DNA from: Neolentinus lepideus HHB14362 ss-1
Taxonomy: Eukaryota; Basidiomycota; Agaricomycetes; Gloeophyllales; Gloeophyllaceae
DNA length: 64,000 nt
Assembly: GCA_001632425.1 (NCBI GenBank)
Contig: KV425584.1
Span: 20,069-84,068 of the forward strand
Reading direction: 5' to 3'
The translations under genes and the position numbers were made by a program. Positions 14,150-25,158 of this stretch are shown here, in pieces. The notes beneath the pieces were generated by a model that worked only from the letters and a program-made list of their open reading frames with translations, made no database searches and was not told the DNA's origin. Positions within the stretch are counted from its first letter, which is position 1. Every line of letters begins with the position of its first letter.

Positions 14150-14240
14150 ACATGGATGATACAATCCTACAAGTATGTGCAGTCGATTGATGGGTCGGTC
14201 GCGAGCTGATGAACTATCCTTGATCATATCTTATCTTAAA
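14150..14240. repeat. Dispersed repeat, copy 1
   Basis: The block containing TGCAGTCGATTGAT followed by a GCGAGC...TGAA segment recurs in the same orientation near 15,775-15,860 with indels. No coding role is visible. Confidence 0.5.
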
Positions 14241-15494
14241 ATTGAAGATGTAACTCGTCAGCTTATGAACAGTCGCGCACAGGTTAGGATGAGGAGATGA
14301 GCCATCCCGTCACTACCAATGTTCTGATTTTACGTGCACCGCTTTAGCTCCAATCAGTACTGTTGAATGCTATACACGTCCTCCAAACCTTCGGGTTCAG
14401 GTCCAGGGCCCGAAAGTCAAGGTAGCGAAGTATATGTGCCTCACCAGAGTTTGATCAAGACAGGCGAGCTTTTTTTCTCTTTCCGTCCTGACTTTCTGAC
14501 AGTGGACACTCGTTCCGTTGGTATGTACAGGTATTTCATGGACATCTTAGGCTCACTGCCCACGAAAACTAGCCCAGATGGCGATCATGATTCGCCACTT
14601 TTCGACGTAGGATCAATGCGATGACACCGGAAATAACCATCTGTCGAGATTTCTCAATGACAATTGGAATGTCTGAACAACGAAGATGTTTTGACCTTCC
14701 GCTGAAACATCAATGACGAATCATCGATCAAATGAGACGATTGGGTGGCTTCAGGCTTGCTTGTCATCCTAATCCAAGAAATCCGGTGTTCATCACGCTT
14801 GCGATGCGGTGTATGGTCACGGAAGGACTGCTGGGTGTCTTTCTCCGGGTATTCTCAAAATTTGCGCATTGTCGATATGTCGAGAATACTGCCTCTTAGA
14901 GTTGGTACGCAACATGATCGCAAATTGGGCCTTGATAAAATCACATCTTCATTACCGCTAGTATGGCACGCATCGTGTCATATCGGAGCACCCCAAAGTA
15001 AGTATGATGATAGCCAACAACCATCCGTTACCTGAACTTACACACCCCTTTTGGCATCCATAATCTTACCACTCTACTCATTCTCAACTTCAGCTACCTG
15101 GTGATTCCTTTCCTTCTTTAATATCATCATGATCCCTCATCTCAGACCGTGCGAATGCGTTATTCCATCCGCAGTATAGGTTTTACGGAGCGCATAGTCC
15201 GACATGGGCTTCTTGTCTTTACCCTTGGACTTCGACCTCTTCGCAGTATTCCTTGCTGCCTTCGATTTGGAAGACGTGTGTGCGTTGTTATTGGGCAACA
15301 CGGTGCATCGATAGCGCGTGGGTGAGAGTTTGCAATATAATGGTGATCACTATTGTTGCTCACATACCGTATATTGGGCTTGTGGCGTCCGTGAGACAGC
15401 ATAGGCATACTCAGAATAGTGGGCATCCTAAGCTCTATCATGTATCGTATACAGGTGTGGTCTGGATATTGTTGATATTCCATAGGCAGTGAGC

Positions 15495-15700
15495 TCACGT
15501 CTTCTTCCTAAGCCTTTTTCGCTTCAGGTCACGGGGCTTCTTCGCCCGGCCATCCCTTCCTCTCTTGTACCACGGGCTCACCGCAGTCGCGCAAGCATGC
15601 AACGTCAACACCGGAGCAAGTGAGTAAATGCCAGAAGAAGAAGTCGTTGGGAAGCCTGCAGGTCGACCACGAAGGTTCAGCATGGCTTGAATCCCATTGC
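15495..15700 (-). pseudogene. Decayed 3' end of a small basic-tailed gene
   Basis: On the minus strand this block is homologous to 17,389-17,690. Both contain an AMLNL stretch, then an intron-like segment, then an exon beginning with a GEPV motif, a Lys/Arg-rich tail and a stop after ...KKT. In this copy the GEPV frame (GEPVVQERKG) runs into a stop, while the basic tail (KKPRDLKRKRLRKKT) continues in another frame. A frameshift therefore separates them. Function unknown. Confidence 0.4.
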
Positions 15701-15774
15701 TCGCCTACCTGGATTCATTGAGGAGATGTTTTTATGGGGTGGTTATTGTTTCTCTCCATTTGGACGTCACACCG

Positions 15775-15860
15775 TCAGTAAGTGCAGTCGATTGATTAAT
15801 GGCTGGTAGCGAGCCTATGAATCATGCGTGATTTTAGTTGAAGAACAGTCATGTAGGATC
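15775..15860. repeat. Dispersed repeat, copy 2
   Basis: Counterpart of the block at 14,150-14,240, about 1.6 kb away in the same orientation. It shares the TGCAGTCGATTGAT core and the spacing of the following GCGAGC segment. Confidence 0.5.
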
Positions 15861-16669
15861 GTGTCATAGCGAGGCATAGACCCCATAATCACGTAGAGAT
15901 CGAAACTCTGTATGGGCTCGATCTCAACACCTAGTGCCGCCACACCTCAAGTTGACATTTCGGAAGAAGATATACTGCTGCAAGGTATGTCTGTTCTTTG
16001 TTACGCATATTCCTACACGGACGAGGTTCGACACTCCTTTCGCCTGTATCAAATTCGTGATACTCATCCTGCTCGCAGTTAAAGTGGCAGACTATCTCCT
16101 ACAAGTCTGGATCACAAGTAATTGATGGTGGGGACGATATTCAAGGAAGTCGGAACATCGCGAAACCTCAGGCTGAAACCCAACTATCGAGGCTAATATC
16201 AATCAACCGTGACCATCGGCAACACAGAGTACTGTGTTCGCCTGACATTGCCTCGAAGCCCAATTCTGTTACTAAGCCATTGATGCAAGCTGCCAGTCTC
16301 ACTCAGGACGACGATGCATTGTCTCCTACCTCTTGTGTAGTCAGGCCTTACTCTCAAAGCATCCTTCGGACTTCAATTAACCTTTCTGGAAACACCTTCA
16401 GTCTAGACATATTACAGAATGAATAGCGACTTAGTCTTGATGATCATGGAGCGCATCATTCATTTATGACGAGACGATATGGGTAAGTATCATGCATACA
16501 GAGTTCTCTTCAACATCACTGAAATTATTCACGTTGATAACAGGCGACCCTTTCGTACACACTGCATGGGAACAAGACTTTGATATACATAAATAAGGAG
16601 GCGCCGACAAAACATTCACTATCCTGACTCACCTTCCGCGTTTGACTGCTGCTAGAACTAGACGGGCGT

Positions 16670-17036
16670 CTATTCATCTCCAGCGCTAAGTTGCTTCAAT
16701 CGTCTCAAGATCTCCTTGGCCTCTTGGCAATCATCATCATTCCACGGCTTCAGACCGTACGACTGCATGAACTTCCACCATCCACCCCAAGCTTTGAGAA
16801 ATTCGTAGTCAGACACCGGCTTCTTCGTTTCAGTCTTAGTATTGCTGGAAGCGCCAGAACTCTTCGAAGACGTGCTTGTGTAGTGCTGGATGAGGAAATG
16901 TGAGACTCGGATGTTAGAACGCTGATGAGTATTTAGGGAGTAGCAACAAACCTACCGCAGAATCCCTTTGTGGGCCCCTTGTCGTCCTGATGGGACTGCT
17001 GTCCTGAGCGGTATAGTCGTCTACGATAATGAGCAT
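16670..17036 (-). CDS. Small hypothetical protein, 98 aa, two exons
   Basis: Unrecognised small protein. Exon 1 (17,036-16,956) encodes 27 residues starting MLIIVDDYTAQDSS. A 70-base intron begins GTAGGT and ends CATCCAG. Exon 2 (16,885-16,670) encodes the rest and ends in TAG; the phase closes exactly. The C-terminal half reads like a small helical domain: YEFLKAWGGWWKFMQSYGLK, then PWNDDDCQEAKEILRRLKQL. The linker before it is Ser/Thr/Lys-rich. No signal peptide or membrane segment. The clean splice structure and amphipathic helices inside a gene-poor region argue that it is genuinely coding. I do not assign a function. Confidence 0.6.
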
Positions 17037-17388
17037 GACCGAAATTCGACTTCGGCGGGCGACGAAACGACTTGGGCGATGTGACTGCGCGAAATGCGAG
17101 GATATATAGACGGGTCTGAGTGTGGAGGTGTCAAATTAGTGAATCCGGTTTCGTTGTTCGCTTGAGATTATAGCAGTTTAGGCAATTGTCGTGCGGATTC
17201 TGCGTAGCGACCGACGCGAATGACGACGAGTTGGATAGGCAAGAGCCGTTTATTTGTGGCGTCGGTTGGATTAGAGATACACAACAGGAAACGTATGCTA
17301 TCCTAAGCACTATCGTACATTATATATACAAGGGTGGTTCAAAGATTGTCGACTTGAACACTGTGAAAATTGTAAACCAGCATATACC

Positions 17389-17940
17389 TTCACGTCTTCT
17401 TAGACCTTCCTCTTCACGGGACTTTTGCTGTCCCTTCCTGTCCTGTCGTTGCACAGGCTCCCCGTAGTTTGCTATGAATCAATCGCGAGGGACACTACAT
17501 TCACGCCGAAGGAAAGTGAGTAGATGTCGGCAGTGGAAGTCGTCGCGCAGGATGACTCACCACCTTTCGGACCTTCATATTCTCGTTACAGAGGTTCAGC
17601 ATTGCATGAAGGTTTTCGACGTGCCCAGCATCGACGAGTGCGCTGAACTGTTTCGTAAATTCTTGCGCAGGTTTGCTTAACAAAGCACTACTTCCATCTT
17701 AGGACTCTTGGGGTTACCCAAGGCTGACTTTTATATCAGAAACCAATTTCACGTCTCGTAGGATTCTGCACGGGACTCACGTTTATCCATCACGGGTGTG
17801 AAGACATATGAGAAGTAATCTGTAAGTTTGACATGGAATGGAATGTTACGCAGAAGTGGACGTATCGGCCGCGGTGATGCAGAGAATATTGATGCTATGT
17901 TGTATTTGCTGACAACAGAGTATATGCAATTGCTGAACTT
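17389..17940 (-). CDS. Possible spliced small gene with basic tail (partial)
   Basis: An open minus-strand stretch from about 17,940 to 17,780 includes LTDYFSYVFTPVMDK. It can be spliced (GTGAGT donor, AG acceptor near 17,660) to a stretch with KQFSALVDAGHVENLHAMLN and NLCNENMKVRK. It then joins, through a second intron ending TTCATAG, an exon with NYGEPVQRQDRKGQQKSREE and a stop after LKKT. No convincing start codon was found, so the 5' end is unknown or lost. Related to the block at 15,495-15,700. The plus strand at 17,828-17,935 carries a weakly similar stretch (DAENIDAMLYLL) in inverted orientation. Confidence 0.35.
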
Positions 17941-17961
17941 TGACTGTCAAATCAAGCGAGA

Positions 17962-18700
17962 ATGTCGTACCGCAACCACCCTGTTATTGCCGATACGCTC
18001 AACGAATCTGTACTTACCTGCCGTCTACACCATGCCAAGCCCCAAAGAGTCTTCCGAAAGCCATTATGGTTTGCCAACGTGTCATATTGCGCCTCTGGGA
18101 GAAATGACGCCCCATTGCCACATACGCTCGCCACGCCGCTCCAGAACACCCCTCGGGTGATCATCAGGAATGCTCCAGAACTCGAAAGGACAAAGGTATG
18201 TCCACTAGATCTGCCAACCGAAACCTATTCCGTGGGATGCCAGGCCAGATTGGATCCTCGTCGAGAGCTGGGATCTTGCACCATTCAGCGGTACAGTTCA
18301 AATCGCAGCGCCGCCACGCAAGACAGGCCCCAGATCACAGAGGCACCAACTGCACGAGCACACACGAGTACCGGCAAAGACTGGGGAAGAGTGGCATGAG
18401 CAGATGATAGAGATTGGACGTACCAGGGGCAGAAACGGAGCTTGACGGCCGTCCAAGTTTCAAGTTCAATCCGTTCGCCGAGGATGAAGACAAACTGGCA
18501 CAAATTTCTTGGCGACTCGATCTTCTTCATCAAACACGGGAAATGAAATTTTGATTTCAGAGTTCGAGTTGAGCCGCCAGGAAAAAGAGGGCCTAGAGGG
18601 CATCAGCGACGATGACGGTATGAGAAGCGAAAGGGAGCCTCATGAGGTGAAGGTCGCTGAAGAAGAAAAAGAGGTGAGCATCAGTGAATTGGCGCTGTAA
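17962..18700 (+). pseudogene. Cassette gene A, decayed copy
   Basis: Homologous to the open gene at 25,159-26,067. Shared segments in order: ADTLNES against ADAFNEP; KPQRVFRKPLW against KPQRTFQKPLW; a PWDARPDWILVESWDLAPFS segment against QWDATPAWIDIDNWDLAPFT; and an FKFNPFAEDED segment against FGFNPFASDDD. These segments lie in different reading frames here, and stop codons interrupt them, so at least two frameshifts have occurred. It is followed by a decayed gene B in the same order as in the intact cassette. Function unknown. Confidence 0.65.
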
Positions 18701-18952
18701 ACTCTCGAGAGCGGGGAATAATAAGAGAAGAAGTGACCGAACAATTTTATTGTCAGATTGTATTGTACTGGATTGACGAGTGTCATAGTTTTGGTAGTGT
18801 CTCGAATCCATTTTCCTGAGAGGCCAAATTGCCAGATCGAATTCTGCGTATTTCGGAATGCATGCCGATCTGCGCCGAACACAATGTTAGGCGACAATGG
18901 GCCGGCCGGCGTTCTTTGTACTCTTGAACCTCCACCACCACCGTCCAGTATG

Positions 18953-19580
18953 GCGACTCTTGAGATCAATCTGCAAAATGTCACCATCGACGACCTCCCC
19001 CGAGAGCGGCAATAACGCGTTCGAGAAGAGATTATGGTGCTTATGCTTTGTGGATGCCATGTAGGGGCAAACGTCATATTGCACATTTTGAGGAAGGAGT
19101 TCGAGTCCAGTGGTCTGGGAAATAACGTCGATCAGGAAGGGAATGAGATCATAGACGGTGATTCCACTATGGAGGATGAAGGAGAAGGCGATGTAGGCAG
19201 CAACGAACATGAAGAAGGCGTTAATGAGGAGGAGGCTTCGATGGAGGTTGCTCACGACGCTCCAGAGGTAATTTGCATGTAATGCTTATCGTCATGAGCT
19301 AGACATACTGAACATTGCTTATTAGGTGGCTGAAATTCAAACAAACCATCAAATAACCAACCGACGAGCCACATTTATGGAATATGTGGACGAAAATGTC
19401 CCACCCACTGTCAACGAAGATGTAGATCTTCCCCAGCACCGTCTCTTGAATGGAAGTTCCATTCACGCCCACATCAATCGGTGGATCGAGAATGGATGGA
19501 TGACAGGCGAGACGGTCGAGAGGGACTTGAGATATTCTCCGTATCCCTACGTAAGCTCTTTCTACTCTGGATACTCGTGA
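18953..19580 (+). pseudogene. Cassette gene B, decayed copy
   Basis: Homologous to the gene at 24,142-24,787. It begins MATLEINLQNVTIDDLPRER, parallel to MSTLGMAMNNLTINDLSSEA, but an in-frame TAA at 19,013-19,015 follows. After it the frame continues to match (REEIM..., ILRKEFESS), then an acidic stretch, an intron-like break, and MEYVDENVPPTVNED against MRYVDENIPPRDVDT, ending near INRWIENGWM. Translation could restart at 19,034, but the conserved N-terminus would be lost. Most likely a recent pseudogene. Confidence 0.65.
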
Positions 19581-19719
19581 GTGCAGCTGTAGAACTCCGT
19601 AGGTCATGTTTCTGCACAACTTCGACTGTTCATGACCAACGTACCAGGCATTTATATTCTGGGAGTTACCGCGGGCTAAGCATGATGGAAGGGAAGAAGG
19701 CGCCTATCTGAGATTATTA

Positions 19720-21328
19720 TACGCTCGAGGGCACACAAGAAAAGACAGTGCTATCGTTCGAAGCAGATGACGTGAATAGATACAGTCCAAGTGTATTGCT
19801 TAGCGCATGAGCCTAGTGCTGTCGGCCGGCCGTCCTGATTCTTCCACCAATCATTGGGAAATTTTATGGGAGATTAAACAATAACTATGGTCGGCAGAAA
19901 CAGATGCAGAACAGGGCTATATCCCAGCAAGCTTTCACTACTTCATTCGTCATGATCATGACATGACATACATAAGCTGCGAGGGACCCGCAATTTGCCA
20001 ATGGGTCCGCACTATTCCGCGCGACTTCCGTACTCCGACTCGATATCTATATCATGATTCGCGTTGAGTCGGGTCAGCCTTGTTTCCTGGATTCATTCCT
20101 TCTCTTCAGTAGACTGCAGCGTGGCTAGCGCTCATTCTTGAACTCCGGTTTCAATGTACATCAAGCTGGCGCCGTATCTAATAGACCGTTCCGACACCAT
20201 GGTTAAGCTTTGTCTTTCGCCCCTCTGAATGCTGATTTTCGTCCATATGCAACGTGTCGCTGTGAAGTAGAAGGCCAGGGAATGAGCAGTCCAGCAACGG
20301 ATTACTCAACGAGCCTCAAACTGGGAGTGTTCGTTGTGAGTGGTGATATTCTTGGGGTCCGCATGCTGGACTGTTGCTGGGAGGTCAGTTTCTGTGTTAC
20401 CGACCACTGAGGTATCTCGTCCCGAGAGTATGACATCTCAGTTTCCATTGAGTCAATACTACACATACGGGTATGGCAATCTAGTTATTGATCTTTCATT
20501 CCATAATCTCAAATCTCCTGCGGCCACAATTCCCTTCCAACAATATCTGCTGCATCCATTTCGAGACGCCGGAGCTGCGAGCTGGACTTTCCTTTATCTA
20601 CAATCTACGACATTGCTGTTTGGATACTCGGTGGTGTCAGAGGACAGAATCTCAAAACCACCAATTCTGTGCGCATGAAGCAGTACAGCCGAATTAGCCT
20701 GGGTCAGTGTGCAACATTTGATGTGAACGTTACTATGATTTCTACTAGATATTGCACTTATTGGTCACGGTCAGCGCAGTGATAGGATCGTGTCACTTGG
20801 TCGTATTTACAACAACAATTCCAATTGAAGTGTAATAGCAGTAAATGGTGGACCCGAATTCGAAGTGATGTGGCTGTCAGGACGTGACTGGTTATGGACA
20901 CGTGATCCAGTCACACTCCTGGACGGGACCATGAGTCATGCGTCGTGTACTGCCTGAAATAATCTTACTAGGACAAAAGATCTCTTGTTTGCCCATCTGA
21001 ATCCGAATTCGGGAAGCAATCCACCCAGCACTGACCGTTACTGTGCCTTTGACCATTCTCGCCCGTTCAACGCCGCTTGGCCGTCTTCATTTCACCTCCG
21101 ACTGCATCCTGTTGCCATCATTTATCGATTATCGACCACATCTAGTCAAAGGACAAGCCGGGCACCTGGTTAGATACAGTACTCACGTCTGACATGGTGT
21201 GTTATATCCCTCATCCGGATAAGTTAACTGTGCAGCAAGTAGAAATATATGTGACTTCGTTCTTTCTCTCTGCTCCTTTTGGACTTACACGCTTACAAAT
21301 AATATACCTCACTTCATATTCGGTCACG
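19720..21328. other. Stretch with no supported gene
   Basis: Several short open frames (for example plus strand 20,210-20,697) show no domain, no conserved splice joins and no similarity to neighbouring families. I see no gene, RNA or clear repeat here. Confidence 0.45.
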
Positions 21329-22420
21329 CTAGAACTGCTCCGTGCCAACCACTTCCCTCTCCTCCCCAATCAGGACACGCAGGCCCTTACCTTTCCACTT
21401 GGGCTCAACAGCGTTGCCGTTTGAATTGGTGTACCCTATAAAAATATTCGAAATAGAACTAATGAGGACAAAGAGAGAGATACAGCCGACCTTCAGTGAC
21501 ACCATTTGAAAAGAAGACGTAACCCGGTATGTAGCGGTCAACAAAGCTACAGGACATATTCATTGCCTGATAGCAAGAGAGTAATAAGTATGGACTCACG
21601 CCTTGACGGCCTCATCACTCATCCCTTTCCCGCCATTCTTCGCCTTCATATTATGTTCCTGTTCCAGTCGCCACTTGTATATTAATGAATGTGGCGATAC
21701 GGGACGCGACGGACGTGGAGTGAGCTTCGGGATCGTCAGCGCACCTCCGCACTCGAATCAGACAAACGAACGCGCCTGAATAAACACATCCAACAGCTCC
21801 CACCATCCGACATATGCCTTCAGTCGCTCATTCACGTCGACGATATCCTCCCTCCGCACGAACGCGCGCAGATCGAGCACGTCGCCCTCGCCCCTCTCGA
21901 TCTCCATCGGCGCGCCGTCCCACCTCCGCTCCAGTTCGCCGTCCGTGAGTGGGCCGAATCCAACAAACCAGCCTTCCAACAAAACCACATCGAGCGGAGG
22001 AGAAACCGTGATTCCATCTGACAGCCGATCGCCCTCGCCTTCGAACAGGCTTTTCTCAAAGACCGGGAGAACGACTTCCCTGCCCTCTCGGAGACCTTGC
22101 AGTACCTCTGTGCCCAGTGCAACGTCGTGTGTTCCTGGAAGCCCGCGTCCTTGTAATAATCTATTCTCGCTACTTTCTTCCGCGACACGCTTCAGTCCCT
22201 CGTGTGGGAGATACAGGTCGTCGATGGAGAGCACAGAGACGGACAAGGAGTGCGGTGGGGAAGAGAGATGGGTGCGGAGGGCGGAGGTGAGGAAGGTCTT
22301 GCCAGATCCTTGCGGGCCTTGGATACCGACCAGTAATGGAGAAAACCGAGTGGCCGGGAGGTGGCTGAGGATGTGCGAGGCCATATGAGGGATGGCTGGC
22401 GGAACAGATGGGGCAGCCAT
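21329..22420 (-). CDS. D-glycerate 3-kinase-like P-loop kinase (Tda10 type)
   Basis: Probable P-loop kinase of the glycerate kinase / yeast Tda10 family, which phosphorylates D-glycerate or a related small substrate with ATP. Four exons (22,420-21,764; 21,724-21,600; 21,546-21,491; 21,435-21,329) close in phase to 314 residues. The first intron is only 39 bases and its donor (GTCTGA) is weak, so that join is the least sure; it does hold a CTGAC branch-like motif. Visible motifs: Walker A GIQGPQGSGKT (about 32-42), SIDDLYLPH, GTHDVALG, LLEGWFVGFG, and near the end IYKWRLEQEHNMKAKNGGKG and VDRYIPGYVFF. The start chosen is the ATG before AAPSVPP. An upstream ATG in frame adds 53 residues of unlikely sequence. 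The gene sits between the inverted A-B cassettes. Confidence 0.88.
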
Positions 22421-23319
22421 GGTATCAATGTGTACAGAGACAGCGCAAGTTTGGAGAGGTGCCCTCCTGGGTCTTGCTGTACGAGACCCGGGGGCTAGGG
22501 AAAGAGAGCCAAGGTAACTAAGCACAGCCGCCTGTAGACCGGGACGAATATACAACCCAACGAAAGTAGTATCTTGCACCGAAGAGAGCGCCCCTGGTTT
22601 GGATGCGAGTTATGGCGGGGGGGATGAAGATGCTCGTCAGGCGGAAGATAGTCGACCAAAGGAACACCATGCCGGCCCGTTCAGAGCTGGATCGCAGTAT
22701 TTTAGGTGTATCAAAAAATCTCGTGATGGGACACGGAATAGCATGAGACCTTGAAGGCAGTGTATGATGCCCCTTAGTAGTAGTACTGGTCAAGATACAC
22801 AATACTGTTATTACTATCAGACTTGAGCTGGTCCCGGAGACGTTATTTGTAACTATTTATTTTCAGTGGCGATCCGTGAGTGTTCGACCCGAAACACTTG
22901 CCAACATGTATATGATAGTCTCCAACGCAATAACACTAGGCCAGAACGTAGTCTTGCTCCGCGTCTATACCCGGTCGAAAGTGTATGGGGACAATGTCAA
23001 GAGACACGCAGAAGCCTGTAATATCAGTCAGCAACCGCTCTGGTAGCACCCCTGGACCATAGTCGTCCGCATCATTTGCTTGCCAAGGGGAGGACTGGTC
23101 GACCTGGAATGATTGATTGTATCTGTACTGTCACGGACAGTAAAGCTGCCATCGCCGAGCTAATCTTCGCCCTTCCATCATGTCCAGCTAGCGATTACTC
23201 CCAGAACATGTATACCTGGTGCGTTGCGTGAGAATACCAATTTATGCAGAAGAATAACCTACGGAAGCTCTACAGCTGCAGTTGCGAGTGCCCACAGTAG
23301 CTGCTGATGGGGCATATGT

Positions 23320-23802
23320 ATGCATAAGGAGAATATCCGAGGTCCTTCTCGACTGTCCCCCCTGGGTCGTCCATCCGTTCTCGATACAATGATCGATGTC
23401 GGCATAGATCAATCTTCAGTCCTGGAGAAATTGCTGAGAAGGATCTATGTCTTCACTGAAAGTAGGCGGGATGTCCTCGTCCGCGTAGCCCATAATAGCA
23501 GCATGTCGTCCAGGTTTGATTGTTATATTGTTTTGAATTACGAGCACCTAATAGCCAATGTCTAGCTCACACTCCTAAAGATAAGGAAGAGCACTGGCGA
23601 CAGACCTCAATGGCGTTATTATCGCCCACGGGCCCGAAGTCATTCTCTTCCTACACTATCTCCCCATTCTAAGCACCATCTTCATACTCAGTGACTCCTT
23701 GACTCCTACCCCAGAATACGCCTCTCCCATATTGTCGTCGTGGTCGCTCCTCTCGCCAATAATATCGTTACGACCGGACACCTCTGTTCCCAAGGTCGGC
23801 AT
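23320..23802 (-). pseudogene. Cassette gene B, third, fragmentary copy
   Basis: Minus-strand relic related to gene B. It begins MPTLGTEVSGRNDIIGE, comparable with MSTLGMAMNNLTINDL. It has an acidic middle and a probable exon end GDNNAIE, comparable with IANNNVPV. After an intron-like gap comes MGYADEDIPPTFSEDIDPSQ. A stop interrupts it, and a separate block with IDHCIENGW matches the end of the other copies. No gene A copy was found next to it. Confidence 0.5.
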
Positions 23803-24141
23803 GATGAACGGTGTTCGTTGAGTAGAAAGGGCTCGGGTCGGCCAATTGTCGCCCAGGTCTTGTTCGGAGTAAGCCAGCACCGATAAACCGCCTTTGTCCA
23901 GTTCATCGTGTCTATCTGATGATGATATGTGCATCGAATCGTCAATTCAGTAGTCCGACAATGAAATTGTCCGGTCACTATCACTTGATTTACACTTCAC
24001 ATGATGAGTGTGCCAGCCTGCCAAGTCTTCCCTCTTGTCATTCCCAACTCTCGAGAGTTTTTCAGCAGTAATTCACTGACGCTTCCATCAGTATCATCAG
24101 CAGTATGCAAAGACTGAGGTACGAACTTGTAGTTATAACAG

Positions 24142-24787
24142 TCAATACACCGAATACTGATTTGTCAAATTTGCATATGTGCAGTTGAAGTATGTATGCC
24201 TCGTAATAGCTTCTTCGGAGACTAACCCATTATCTAGAAACCAGTCGAGGGTGAAAGCGATCTGGTATGAGTGAATTTGTTCATCGGTGTCTACATCCCG
24301 AGGCGGGATGTTCTCGTCCACGTATCGCATGATTGTGGCACAACGAAGATGAGAAAAGTTGGTTGTTGGTAATGCTGGTTGAGCTGTCATCATCTAATAA
24401 CCAATCTTTAGTATATTACCACTATAAAGGAGAGTGAAGGCGGCATACGACTGGTACATTGTTATTGGCGATGGGAGTGCTATTATCACCTGTGTCCATT
24501 GCCTGTCCATCGTCGACAACCTCGCTCTCAGCGACTTCCCCCTCGCTAGGCTCCTCTTCATTTTCCATATCGACATCATCGGCGATGCTTTCGCGGGCCT
24601 CCTCGCTGACTTCGTCCTCCTGGCAGCTGGACTCAAACTCGGCGGCCAAAATTTCCTTCACTACGGTTGGGCCGATGCTATCCCTTAGAAGCACGCGTTC
24701 CATGATTGTCCTCCGGACGCGCTCCCGTGCCTCAGAGGAGAGGTCGTTGATGGTAAGGTTGTTCATTGCCATACCCAAGGTCGACAT
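24142..24787 (-). CDS. Cassette gene B, open copy (unknown function)
   Basis: Unrecognised protein of about 190-200 residues in two exons. Exon 1 starts at 24,787 (MSTLGMAMNN) and ends ...NNNVPV at a GTATGC donor near 24,450. The intron ends TTATTAG and exon 2 begins at 24,393 (MMTAQPALP). The N-terminus holds a short helical region (ARERVRRTIMERVLLRD, then VVKEILAAEFESS) followed by a strongly acidic linker rich in Glu, Asp and Val. The C-terminal part holds YVDENIPP and a helix with LDWFLDNGLVSEEAITRH. The same gene occurs as decayed copies at 18,953-19,580 and 23,320-23,802. In two of the three it follows gene A. No known domain is recognised. The acidic linker suggests an intracellular, perhaps nuclear, protein; that is inference. 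Confidence 0.55.
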
Positions 24788-25158
24788 GTTGAATGATTGT
24801 GGTGGTTGAAGACTGAAAGGACAAAGGAGGCTTTCGCTTATGTTCGTGATCGGAGCAGGCCGGCTTAGATCAGCCGTCTGTATCCATTCATCGTAACGTC
24901 ACGATGCAAAGAACATAGCAGAAAACACAAAATAATGTTGTTCGGCCAGGAGCGGAATATACAAGTCCCGCTCTGGACACTACAATGTATGTACAAAATC
25001 AGAATATTCAGTTTCCAACTATGCGGCGATCTGATGATCTAATAGGTCCTAGTCTTGAATATATCGTGCGCAGGCAACTCATGATGCCGCATTGGCATCC
25101 AACCAGCGTACAGTCACTTTCCGCTTTCCGAGAGCATGTCGTGTTCAAGTTCCTTCCG

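Larger units (their letters stand above)
10638..16669. other. Gene-free, repeat-worn stretch
   Basis: Contains the 3' end region of the cyclin gene (AT-rich to about 11,100) and then no gene I can support. A frame at 11,101-11,490 (minus, 129 codons) lacks recognisable features. Short blocks are shared within the region: about 14,150-14,240 resembles about 15,775-15,860. The block 15,480-15,700 resembles 17,390-17,690. These point to old duplicated elements. Confidence 0.5.
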
